Shown here piece by piece: positions 48,791 to 59,795 of a stretch of 64,000 nt of DNA. Source of the stretch: Cryptomeria japonica (lineage: Eukaryota > Streptophyta > Pinopsida > Cupressales > Cupressaceae); assembly GCF_030272615.1 (NCBI RefSeq), contig NC_081409.1, positions 620,212,255-620,276,254 of the forward strand, read 5' to 3'. The stretch's first letter is position 1; every line of letters begins with the position of its first letter. A program made the position numbers and the translations under genes. The notes under the pieces are model-generated. The model did no database searches. It saw only the letters and a list, made by a program, of their open reading frames with translations, and had not been told where the DNA came from.

Positions 48791-49400
48791 TGAAGTTTTA
48801 TGAATTTCAGACCTTTTTTAATGATCATTGAATTTTGAACTTCGAGCTAGAAATTCAGTAAACCCTGTGACATAGGATAGAATAACCGGCTTGGTGTATA
48901 TCCCCTTTTGGCAAACCATCAGACTCCAAAACATTTCAGGCATTTCTTCCAGTGTATTTTTTGGTACAAATTTAAGGACCAATGCATGTCAAACCAATAG
49001 AGTGCAGGTACACCTGAGGGCAAGAGTTGCCAAAGAACAGAGTCAAAGGAAGAAGAGAAATAGTTGAACTCCTTCAACATCAAGGGTAATATCTGCAACA
49101 CTGTCCATTGAATAATCACAAAGGGCTTGCCTAAGCATATTATTTTGATGGGCATCTTAGGTTGGTAGTATTTTGAAGAATTCTCCTCAATGCCAAATCG
49201 TATCAAATTACTCCACATAGAACTCCTTGTATCAACAGTAACAAGATGTGAAATATCCCTAGCCAAATCTGCTCCAATTTTTCTGATTTTGGTAATTCTA
49301 GTTTTTGTTTCCAGATTGTCTTTGACCAGTGAATGAAGGAATTTGTATTTGCTTTTTCTTGTGTTTTCTGATTTTTTTTTGCTTATTGAATTGAATGCAA
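48791..49400. other. intron 2 sequence, no gene
   Basis: A 115-codon minus-strand frame (49266-48919) has no recognisable motif. Nothing else is seen. Confidence 0.3.
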
Positions 49401-49449
49401 GTAAACTACAATGCTGGAAATGAAAGAAAATGAAGGAAAAATGAACTAA

Positions 49450-50864
49450 GAACTGAAACCACTATTTTTTATTTAATGACAAGGGCTGATTACATACCCC
49501 TCATAGCATACATCCACAATTCAGAGGTCTGAGATGAATTGTCTGCCCACAAACAGATCTGATTTCTCCTCCCACACTGCTCAAAAAACCCTAACGCCAA
49601 ATAAGGATGTTGCATGTGCATGCAAGGAGGTTTGGTTGACTGATAGGAACTATGGATGGGCTGATAATGACTGCTGCTGATCTGATTTGTGCTCTGGACT
49701 ACACTCGAAACTGCTACAGACCTGAATTCTCTTCTAAACTCTTCACGGCCAGCTATAAAACTCCAGCAATGGCCTCAATGGAGCATGATATACCCTGATC
49801 TGCTGATGTATGATGACCACAAAGGCCCAAAAGACCCAGATCTGCAATATAACCTCTGAAACTAATCTGAAATAGGTCTGAAACTCTGATTCTCTTCCTC
49901 TAATGGCTGGAAGTGATGTTCTTCTGCAAGGGATGATTGGGTTTTTGTCCAATCATCAAGCTCAAGGGAGCTTTCGTTCCCAAGAACCCTAGCTCTGCTG
50001 CAATCTCTGCCTCCAAAGCTCTGAAATCTGTCTTCTCATGTCAAAAATGAATTCAAGAATGAATGAATGAAGCCTCCTCGCGTCTTTTAACAACTCCAAA
50101 CCCTAATTCGATTTTAGGGTTGCAAAACTTCATTTAAATAAAGTTTATTAAACTTTATTTCATCCTCTTATTAACTTTATTGCATTCCCTTATGTCTCCC
50201 TCAAGATGTATGACCCCCTTAGGCTCCCTTTATTAATAGAATTAAGTTGTTTTTACAGACAACTTAACTCATGTCTCCTAGGCATCATGGCACAAGGGAG
50301 GCTCCTTTATTATAATTTATTATATAATATAAAGTGACTTAATTAAATCACTTTAATTTTTATTTAAATCAAACTTAGACAATAATTTATTTAATCCAGA
50401 TTTATTCATAAATCTATCACCTGGACTCCAAATTGAAAATTGTTGATGCCTACGCCATCCTGGTGATATCTAAAAATAGCTAGTGAACTGGCAATGTCCT
50501 ACAAAATACGGATTCTCCTAAAAGTTATGAGGCTGTCTGTCTCCAATCAACTGAAAAATGCACATAAGGGCACCTGCTCCACTCCCAGTCCTTCGAGTGG
50601 ACAACCAGTCAACTGGCAGTCCTCCCTAAAAAATAGGAGATGGTCTCAAATCATCCACAATGGTCCATAGACACCCCGTAACCAACTCTCAATCATTCCC
50701 TAAAAAATAGGAACTGCCTCTGAACATCCAAAATGGCTTATTAAGCCCCTGCGCAACTCCACAAGCGTCAGTATTGGTCCCCACTCCACTCCACTGGCCT
50801 ACAGGAACCCGATGATAGGCCAATCCCTGCTCAACTGCTTGTCACCTAGGAAGGGGACATTACA
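49450..50864 (-). mobile_element. probable solo LTR, right end GGGGACATTACA
   Basis: The right boundary AGGAAGGGGACATTACA is the inverse of the TGTAATGTCCCCTTCCTA start of the LTR at 58461, so an LTR of that family probably runs leftward on the minus strand. I could not find a matching left end or a partner for the flanking AAATG, so the left limit is a guess from the 1.3-kb size of the relative. Confidence 0.4.
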
Positions 50865-50869
50865 AAATG

Positions 50870-51465
50870 ATTCAAAGAAGAAAAAAACATCACCAGTTAA
50901 TAATGGCAAACCTAGCCTGGGATGACACCAAGAAAAATAAAAAGTTGATTAACAATCAAGATAAGCAAAAAGTTCATTGTTGGCCAAGAAAAATTAACCA
51001 AATAGAAAGAACGTCAAAACTAGCAATAGAAAGAATAATTGTAAGAAAGCAAAAGTTCTCCGATGAACCAATTATGATCTATAATTGCAGACATCTAGTC
51101 CAAAGTCCCTACCACACAACTGATAAAACAACAAATGAGTTGGTAAAATCTAAATTATAACACAAAAGTTAAATTACAATGTGAGCCCTATAGTTTAAAG
51201 TGTCAATACATGAGGTTAAATTTTGCTCAAAATACATTTTGAAAGCTTGAGATCTATGGCAATTGTTCCAAATTAATAAAAGATTAAGTTTCTAGAATAA
51301 ATTCAAGAATCCTGTAATACTGGAAAATTTATTAAAGACAACAGGTACCAAGAGGCAAGAATATTCAGATGGCCATATGCTGTACATTGAAAGCATTTCA
51401 TAATTCTAATAAAATGCATAACTTCGCAGAAACAGAACATTCACAGAGAGAGAAAGAGAGAGCAC
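50870..51465. other. end of THO5 intron 2, no gene
   Basis: A lysine-rich 97-codon plus-strand frame (50867-51160) reflects the A-rich composition and has no motif. A GA-rich tract adjoins the exon 2 donor. Confidence 0.4.
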
Positions 51466-51756
51466 TTGGAAAAGCTCAAAGTTGAGTCTTTGTAACATCC
51501 TCTTGTGTGGATCATCCTTCAACAACGGATCTCCTTTGAGTTCCTCTGGCGCATTCCTAAAAAATTCTTCCTCGGATACTAGATCTATATCTGGATATTT
51601 TGATTTGAAATCTTTGCATGCCTTGATAGCTTTCTGATAGTGATTCTTCTCATACATCAAATTATGAAGCTGCAGAGTTGTAAAATCTACAGGTATCTTT
51701 GCATTTTCAGTTTCAGATTTGACACGATCTTCTTCTTGAAGGATAATACGATTTGC
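51466..51756 (-). CDS. THO5: THO complex subunit 5, exon 2
   Basis: This exon encodes 97 residues between a TTTCAG| acceptor and a CAA|GTGCTC donor. It begins ANRIILQEEDRVKSETENAK, continues through the family hallmark TTLQLHNLMYEKNHYQKAIK and ACKDFKSKYPDI, and ends RLNFELFQ, which joins in phase 0 to RKELC of exon 3. The region is predicted coiled coil in the family and takes part in THO assembly. It sits 9.4 kb downstream of exon 1 and 25 kb upstream of exon 3. No stop or frameshift interrupts it, so the gene looks functional despite the intron sizes. Confidence 0.92.
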
Positions 51757-53580
51757 CTGAAACCATAAAAAATAAATTACGAGTCATGATAGGAAAATAT
51801 TGCAGGAATTATTATTTACAATTAATTTATTAAATTAATCTCTATACAAATCATTCCTGCCAATCATATACAAAAAATTAGCAAAGGTAAAAAGAAGCAT
51901 TTCAATAGTATCTGTAAATGAAACAAAAGATGGAACCAATAAAATTTTGAATGAGCACATGCAATCTAAATCTGCTGCAGAAACTCACAAACTAATCTCT
52001 ACAGAGACTCACTCAGACTCAGCGAGTTTGATGAGAAGTCTGCCACTGCATGCAAGCCCTATTTTTTGTCAATTTTCGTCATTTTGTCTTCAGCAATTCA
52101 GAAACCAGAGACAAGATTTGATTGTGAAGTGATTGGAAGGATTCATTAACAGTTGGTTAACAGCGATAAAATTGGGGAAAAAGGCATGTACCATCAAAGT
52201 CCTGTGGCCTTGAAGGCCTTAATTTTGGCCTGGTAGCAAGGGCTCTGCCTCTCAATCCCACCCTATATTGGGACATAAGACACCAAGGGTGCTGCCCCAA
52301 AAACCCATGAGGAGCACTGCCCTTCAACCCCACTGGGGGCTGCTGCCACCGCTACTCCTCATCTGTTTTTAAAAGTGAAAAAAATAAAAAATTATCTTTG
52401 GCTGTACAAGATGAAAAGGAAGCAATTTCGTGCCTTTACTAGGCTTACAATAACAAAAACAGCATTTTTCCCTATTTTTATGAATATTTCATCATTGTTT
52501 AGTTTCCTGAATTTTTTCCAATTAAATCTGGAGTAAAGGAATTCCATTTATGCTAGTATGTAAAAAATAGACTTATGTGTTCTCTAAATTCATTCTTTAT
52601 GCCTCATGAATTATTGAGGTTTATTCTGGGTAATTATGTCATTTATTTTATTTGCAAAGATTTTCACTGAGTTTGATTGAGTCCAGGTCAAATTTTTGGG
52701 CTAGCGAATTTTTATTAAGTCCAATTTTTTGAACCATGGTTTTTGGATGTAGAAAGCCTTCACCGTCTCCTCAAATGGGAGTAACAGTTACAACCAATGT
52801 TTATATAAGAATTAAACTTACACTGTAAGCTATACAAAGTTGAGAATTTTACATTCCGTGGTGTTGATACTTCTTAAGTACTCCTTAAAAATGACCAACT
52901 GTTTATTTTAAGGAATGGTTTTAAACATCAGTTATTACATTTAGGTATCATTTTATTATATTGTGACATTCCAAATTGAAACATTCACCCTTTTGTCTAT
53001 TTGTTTGTGTCCCCCCTATTTGTTTGTTACAGTGGACAAGAGGCCTGTGAGATGGAACAAGTAATGATAAGTATGTTGGTAATATATGGCTTTGTTCTTC
53101 AATGGCATGCCTGCATTTGAATTGAGAAATAGAAGAACATGCAAACGGATGGATCTGGATGAAGTAAGATCCCTACACTTATTTATAATGGTAATGGAAT
53201 GGTAATCCTTGAAAGGAACTACAAACCTTCATTCATGTAATAAGATTGTCTCATTTGGACAGCCTTTTATCATTGCTTGAGGGGTACATTTGCAGTTTAA
53301 AGGGATTAGCAAGTTAAAAGGATTGGCGTGGTAGAAATACAATCCAGACAAATTGCAAGAGGTCGGATTCTAGAAAGCTCATCAAATGGAAACATCCCTT
53401 TCTTGATTGATTGTAAGAGGAGGAAGAAATAAACAGAAAACATTCACACATCTAATAATAGAAATATGCAAAATAATAGCAACAATAAGCAGGAGCAAAA
53501 ATGAGATCACACAAAGCGAAAAGATGTTTGTGGACTAAGTGCCCTAATATGGCTAGTATCCAATACACGCATAGCTCAAC
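51757..53580. other. THO5 intron 1, no gene
   Basis: Mostly unassigned. A GC-richer island at 52190-52370 contains repeated GCTGCC and CCCAA words but no identifiable element. Confidence 0.4.
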
Positions 53581-53589
53581 TAATTTATT

Positions 53590-54121
53590 GTTGGGTAGGG
53601 TTAAATAGAATAACCCATACGAAAGAAGCTACTCCATGCAATATCTGCAACTTTGATCCAATCCAAATAAAGTGCTCTCCATGTGCTTGGCATATTTCAC
53701 AATCATATTCATCTCCTATATATAGACTTCCCTCTAATGCTAATAAAAGGGTAAATCCAAATACAATACTCTCCATATACCTGACTTATTTCACAACGAT
53801 ATTCACGTCATATACATATATCCTTTACTACTAACGGGAGGGTAAACCCATAATCCCAAAATGGGCAATTCATTACCCGATATACTTAATCCCACAAGTT
53901 ACCCATTTAAACCAATATATTTGAAACAATATAGTTAACTAGCAGAGATGCATGCCACATATTATCCTTGAGAAAGGTTAAACAATACAGTACTCTTTAG
54001 AAAAAAGGCAACTCCATACAAGATCTCCAAATTGAAATCCAATCAAAATAGTACTCTCCATTTACTTGACATATTTCACAATATTATTCACCGTTCATCT
54101 CCTACAAACTTCCCTCTGATG
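53590..54121. repeat. older tandem repeat hosting the solo LTR
   Basis: Two diverged copies (about 53590-53930 and 54000-54121, continuing at 56322-56420) share ACTCTCCAT, TTGACATATTTCACAA and ACTTCCCTCTAATGCTAAT. The intact copy reads straight through CTAAT into AAAAGGGTAAATCC, so it is the pre-insertion version of the site split by the LTR. Confidence 0.75.
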
Positions 54122-54920
54122 CTAATTGATGTGTTGTAAACGCACATATTCCATTGCAAATGGGGACCCCTAGTTTTCCACTTCTTAGAATAGTAGCTTT
54201 TAGCTTAGTTTTGTTTTAGCTTGGCAATAATTTTAGTCTCTTAGCCTTTGTTTGTGAGAGGTAGTGATGTCTTGTCAATCCAGGAGGCAACTTTGTCGAT
54301 CAACCCTACAATGACTCAGAGTGCAACGTCTTGTCTTTAGGGGTATAATTGAGTCATTAGTGTGAGTCAAAATCCATGAAAAAACGCCAGGACTGAGAAT
54401 TGAGGGCAAGATTCACAATGTTGTCAATGTTGCCAAATATTGTCAGAAGGACACAAAAGGACTTCAGACATTACAACATGAGGAGCATTACAACAAGGAT
54501 TTTGCAATGACCTTGGATTTCCAAAGGACATCCAAGATCAAGGTGATGGACTTGACAAGATCAAGATGAAGGAAGGATGATATCAAGGTCAAGGATATCA
54601 GTGAGGAAGAACTTGAGTTGGAATAAAGAACATTCTAAGGAGTATGCAAGCCCCAAGGACAAGGACATCTAAGAAGAAGAATTCCAAAAATGAAGAAGAA
54701 TCGATCAAAGTTAGAACTCCTCAAATAAAGACGAAGAAGAATAATGATGGAGATGATGCAATTTGGGACTATGAACCATCACAATCAGAGGCTTGATGAT
54801 GTTGAGTATCAAGAGATATTGATAAGGATGCAATGTCTTCTTTGTGATGATCTACAAGGAGTGCAAGTTCATGTGGCACCTATTCACCTCAACCAATCAA
54901 GTGATGCCATGTCAACATGT

Positions 54921-55055
54921 TGTTGGTGTTGGAAATAAGCCACACCCGGACCAACGATGGACTAGTCCAAGAGGGGCCAGTCGCTCAGTGGTAGAGCACT
55001 CCGGCAGCATATGGAAGGTCCTAGGTTCGAGTCCTAGCTGGTCCATGTCTCAACA
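54921..55055 (+). repeat. TRIM 5' LTR
   Basis: 135 bp. It differs from the 3' LTR at five positions (near 54964, 54982, 54988, 55003 and 55010); four of the five are A/G differences. Confidence 0.93.
54974..55045 (+). tRNA. tRNA-like sequence inside the TRIM 5' LTR
   Basis: 72 nt with acceptor GGGCCAG/CTGGTCC (seven pairs, one G-U), D stem GCTC/GAGC, T stem CTAGG/CCTAG with loop TTCGAGT, and discriminator A. The B box GGTTCGAGTCC is perfect. The anticodon arm is weak (four-pair stem, eight-base loop) and position 33 is not T, so no anticodon can be assigned. It is a promoter-bearing relic, not a normal tRNA gene. Confidence 0.8.
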
Positions 55056-55068
55056 TGGTATCAGAGCC
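55056..55068 (+). other. primer binding site for initiator Met tRNA
   Basis: TGGTATCAGAGCC follows the LTR end CAACA without spacing; this is the standard plant initiator-Met complement. Confidence 0.9.
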
Positions 55069-55110
55069 AGGTCCAGGCTAGGAGCCCCAAGCACACGAGA
55101 GGTGTGGCTT

Positions 55111-55119
55111 AAGGGGGGG
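55111..55119 (+). other. polypurine tract
   Basis: AAGGGGGGG directly abuts the 3' LTR start TGTTGG. Confidence 0.88.
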
Positions 55120-55254
55120 TGTTGGTGTTGGAAATAAGCCACACCCGGACCAACGATGGACTGGTCCAAGAGGGGCCAGTAGCTCAATGGTAGAGCACTC
55201 CAGCAGCGTATGGAAGGTCCTAGGTTCGAGTCCTAGCTGGTCCATGTCTCAACA
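55120..55254 (+). repeat. TRIM 3' LTR
   Basis: 135 bp, partner of 54921-55055. Its A box (TAGCTCAATGG) is nearer the consensus than the 5' copy (TCGCTCAGTGG) at the first purine. Confidence 0.93.
55173..55244 (+). tRNA. tRNA-like sequence inside the TRIM 3' LTR
   Basis: 72 nt with the same fold as 54974-55045: seven-pair acceptor, four-pair D stem, five-pair T stem and perfect B box. T8 and A9 fit the tRNA consensus here, unlike the 5' copy. The anticodon arm is again degenerate. Confidence 0.82.
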
Positions 55255-56426
55255 CGTGTCCAAGTTCATTGAACCTAACTCATCAATAAGTGGACATGTG
55301 GATGCATTAAATGAACTGTCATCATCTATTCCTTGTAAATTGTGCCATTGAGGCTATATATTAATTTTCACAAGCCCTTTTTCCTCAAAAGGATATGTAT
55401 TCAAAGCTTGTAATTTTCTCATTGGAGTATATTAAATGTAAGGAGGTGGTAGTTATATCTACCTCACTTTAGGGTTTCGTAGAATTGTCTTGGCCGTTGA
55501 TTTAGAGTCAATATGGACCCTTCATTTGAAATAGGAAGTCTATATAAGGCTTGGCCTTTTCATTTGTAAAAGTTAATAGAAGTTAATAGACTAGGAGCCA
55601 AGTAAAGAAGTAGGAGGAGGAGACTACAGATTGTTGCCAAGACTATGTCGAAATAAATACATGACTTTTATTGAAGATATGATGGATCGTTGTATCAGTT
55701 TCAAGATGTTGCATGGTTTCTACTCTCAAGTTTTAGATTTGTTTACATGAAGTTGATTAGCTGAATGGGAGATCTTATTCTTGATTAATGTTGAAGCTTA
55801 TATGTTCATACCATTTGGAATTTGTTGATTGCAAATTGTAGTGCAAGGTTAGTTTGAACTCATATTGAAAGTTTAACTTCAACTGCTCTATGCTCATTGT
55901 TCATGGTGTTGATGTGAATAAGTGATTTGAAAATCACTTGCGTATCCTTCGGTGATTGCACCATCTTTGTGTAGTTGTTTCCTCATGGTGAAGCAAGGCT
56001 TGGTTTGCTTTCACTAAGTCAGCAATCATTCCTTGCATTGTTAGGTTTTAGATTAGATTTGTATCCTTTCCCTTTGATCTTTGTTTGGTATAAGTTAAGT
56101 TAGTTCAAGTTCCAACTAAGCATAAGTCCCTTTGTGTTACCAGCAATATCACATCATTTCACTGAGCCTATCCATCATAAAGTCGCATGGTTCGCATTGT
56201 AAACCTTGGGTTGCCCTATTTGATCACATAGTTTAGAATTTGAGGTTTCCTTGTTCAAGAGAGGATAGAATACTTGATATTTTATTCTGTGTTGGCGAGT
56301 GTCATAAAACACACATCAACACTAATGAGAAGATAAACCCACAATCCCAGCATAGGACAACTTATAACCCAATATAACTAATTCCACAAGTTACCCATTT
56401 GACCTAATATAACTAACTAATGTGAT

Positions 56427-58455
56427 GTATGACACATGTTGGCATCTCCCTTATCCCACATACATCATAAAATCATATGCCTAGGTCGACAACAAGACAC
56501 CCCTCCTTGGCATTATGCTAGCCCCCTCCAAGACTGTAATTATTTTATTGCTATATCTGGTAATCATGGGATGTTAAACTAATTTAATTTATGTTGATAT
56601 CGAAACTACCATAATTCATGCAGACTTTGCTTGATAGACATTCAATTATAACCAAGGGGTTAGTAAATGTGTTATTATACACTTGCAGTAATGTAATAAT
56701 TATTAATTTACACATTGTTCTTTCGGCTGGCCTATGTATGCTAGGTACACACCATTGTATCTTGAAAAAGGGTATCACATGGGAGGAAATTTTCAACAGA
56801 CTAAAGTGAAATGGATAGAGGATTTGATAAAACTGACGTTGCACTTATGACATAATTCTTGATTACTTGCAAGATTGCTGTTCATTACAATATTCATGCG
56901 ATTGAGCAGTCTTGTGCATTTGACATGAAACTTAGGCTGAGGTTCATGCTGTTGACACATGCAGATGTTTTCATATTATGGTTTGGATTGTATTTGAATG
57001 GCCTTTAGTTAGTTGGAGGAAACCATCACCATGGAAGACAATGTTACGGTTATTGTAATTGTCATTCTTAAGAGACTTCATCCATTTTAAGAGAAATCCA
57101 AACTTAAGAAAAACCTTTGAAATCGTGAACAAATCTTGATTTGGTATTCATGAAAGGCCACAAGTCAAAAATAGATGTTAAAAGATTTTATTGGAGTTGA
57201 CTTTGAAGGCACATTAAAGACCTAACCCCTAATCTTGTTAATAGAAAGTTTAAGAAACCTTCAACTGTTTTCAGTAGCTTTTGAAGCTTGCAGTCAGTCA
57301 CACAATCCTGAAACCTTTTGTTGACATAAACCTACCAACCTAATTTTGGAGGTAGCTGGAGTTCTCAAAAAGGAACGGATGGTATGAAAATTTTCATAAG
57401 AATTACCAAGTGTAGCATCCAATTTTGGGTTACTTGGTTATTTTCTGCACTGAAAATGTAGAGAATGCATTTATGTTCAAAAAAGAGGATTGCTTTGCAA
57501 AGATAGCACTACATCCATTGTAATAGTTGTAGCATTATCCTATAGGAGTGCATGCAGAGACAATGACACACAGAAACATACGAAGGAGAAGAGATAGTTA
57601 GTGAAAACTGCTGAAAGTATATCGTAGAGTTTAAATCCCACCTTAACAATCTGTGCAACCAATCAAGAACAAGGTTAGGCTTCATGTTTCAAGTCATTTT
57701 TCTTATTTTGAATGATGAGAGTATTTTAAAAGAGCTTTACCAGTTTGCCCGTGATTCCATTGTTTGCCTCAGTTTCACCCACCTTATAGATCTGAACTAT
57801 GTCTGGATGAGGAGTTAAGCAATTGTGTCTTAGGAATGGAAAAGCCATTGTGCAGTCACCAATTTTATCCATATGCAGATTCCTTTATGTTGATTTCTGT
57901 TGTTAACGTGTGTTTGATTGCTTGAGTTCTTTATTGTATGCATGTGCACACTGCTATGTTATTGCTTCATGTTATGGGTACTCTCCCTAAGTTATTTCAA
58001 ACTTAAGGTAATAGTAAATAGAGAGGTACGACAAACTGTAGATGTGGTCTTCCTGGTTTTAATTTGAGAAAGGAAGTTCCAAAGGAGGTTACCCTTAATT
58101 CATTGGAATCAGTAACGGAATACACTATAGCAGAAATCACAAAGAGCAACAAACCTTTTGGTAGTTAAACATTTTTAGTAGTTGGTAATGAGACCTAGGT
58201 CTACAAAGTGAGACTTCGGTACTCACCAACTTCATTTAGCAACTTCTTCAGGAATTAGGAAGAGTGAACTCACTAGAAATTCCCCTATTAACCAGTCAAG
58301 GGAGAGAGGTTATAGTGTGTGTCAATCTCCCTTCATACTCCCATTATAATAGCTCAACCATTCCCCTACATCTTAAGGTACTAGGGTTGTGGGGAAATTA
58401 GAAAATAGATAAGTTGAACATCTGAACAAAAGGGTGGTAGGGTGGCCAAATTACT
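56427..58455. other. THO5 intron 1, no gene
   Basis: About 2 kb without supported coding or clear repeats. An 86-codon minus-strand frame (56844-56584) has no motif. Confidence 0.4.
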
Positions 58456-58460
58456 CTAAG

Positions 58461-59790
58461 TGTAATGTCCCCTTCCTAAGCACTATCAGCATTTTGACCA
58501 CTAGCCTATTCAAAGAATTCTCATGGGCTAATAAGTTAGGGGTAGTGAACTCGTTGGGGGTTTGATGACCGTTTAATCTAGCTAATTCGGTGATGAGCGG
58601 TGTTGCCTTGAGCTCAGTTGGTTGAGATTTGCATTATGACCTTTACAGGAGGAGATTTGGACAATTTGTCCATTTTTACTATTTTTAGCAAGTAACAGTT
58701 TGAGCACCAACTTGGTCAATTGGCAGTATTTCTATTTTGGGAATGTCGGTAAATGCATTTGATGATGATATTTTGGTGATTATTGTGCTCAAGAAGGATT
58801 ATTTTAAATAACATTGAAAATTTAAAAGTATTAAAGTTAGATTAAATATTTAACTTAACATTATTTAATTTAATAAAGTGCTTATATTTGGCGCCTAGTG
58901 AGCAATATTGTTTTTTTTAAATATTAATTAAAGGGGGGCACTTAGAAGTGGGCACCAACTTTAGGAGATATAAGGAGAAAATAAATTAAAATTAAGTGTG
59001 TGAAACCCTAAAGGGGGTGTGGAGTTTCGAGAGGATTATATAGGCATTTGTAAGCTCAATTTTCAAAATGTATGATTAGGATATTGAAAACAGAACTTTC
59101 TGAGGACAAAAACCTTTGCAGAGAACATCTTCATTGGTGAAAGGTCTAACTTGGGAGATTTACTGGCAGTTTCATTCAGAGATCACAAATGAGCTTCATT
59201 GTTGATTTGTTCCTTCAATTTTGAGCAAAGTAAACCAAGGGCAGATTTGATGGGTCAAGAAGACGAGACTGGAGAGAATTAATTGCAGATTTCATCTTCA
59301 TATTGCTGGTCGCCTCTTTCATGCAGCTGGCCGACCACTTTCAGCGAGGCATGGCTTTCTTTGGGGTGGGCGTTTAGGGTTTTGGAGGACACTTCTTGCT
59401 GTTGAGATCGCCTAGGGTTGAGGAATACAGAACTGCAATTTGGGACTGATTTATTGCTGATTAGAAGGGTGGCGTCTCAATTTGTGGTTAGTTGCTACTT
59501 CAGAAATAAGTGTTTTCAGATTTGTGCTAATGGGTATGTCTTAAAATTGATGTTCATTGATATTTTCATATGAGTATTGATATTGAAGTTTATTGCTGTC
59601 CAAACTTCTGAAAACAAATCTGAAATTATTACTGGTTGTGAGTTCTTTGAATATTGTGTTTTAAAGTGATATTTTTCTAAAAATCATTGTTGCAAATAGT
59701 CTGTTGCCATATCTTTCCTATATTATATATCCTGCATGCGAAGACAAACTCAAATCAGAATATACACAAAAAAATAGTATGTATATTACA
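58461..59790 (+). mobile_element. solo LTR with perfect 5-bp TSD
   Basis: Starts TGTAATGTCCCCTTCC, ends GTATATTACA, with CTAAG on both sides (58456-58460 and 59791-59795). ATTATATAGG supplies a TATA box at about 59038. No coding sequence or second LTR. It is a relative of the LTR ending at 50864. Confidence 0.82.
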
Positions 59791-59795
59791 CTAAG

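Larger units (their letters stand above)
54921..55254 (+). mobile_element. TRIM with a tRNA-like sequence in each LTR
   Basis: This 334-bp element has two 135-bp LTRs (54921-55055 and 55120-55254), each with TGTTG/CAACA ends. The 64-bp interior has a primer binding site directly after the left LTR and a polypurine tract directly before the right one, with only about 39 bp of other sequence. Flanks are CATGT (54916-54920) and CGTGT (55255-55259), matching at 4 of 5, with the difference fitting a CpG transition. It encodes no protein, so mobilisation would need a helper element. It sits inside the solo LTR at 54127-56321. Confidence 0.93.
54127..56321 (+). mobile_element. solo LTR carrying a nested TRIM
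   Basis: Starts TGATGTGTTGTAAACG and ends ACACACATCAACA, with a perfect 5-bp target duplication CTAAT (54122-54126 and 56322-56326). A paralogous empty site nearby confirms the junctions. TATATAAG is at 55541-55548, and ATTTTATTCTGTGTTGG is close to the end. Without the nested TRIM and its duplication it is about 1.86 kb. Its last 75 bases match the end of the minus-strand unit at 9369. Confidence 0.82.

Noticed and set aside
51406-51660. A separate short gene beginning MMYEKNHYQ
   Set aside because: It is the inner part of THO5 exon 2; sequence upstream continues in frame to a splice acceptor.
54974-55244. Two functional tRNA genes
   Set aside because: Each lies at the same place inside an LTR, the anticodon arm is degenerate, and no T-run terminator follows directly. 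They are parts of the TRIM.
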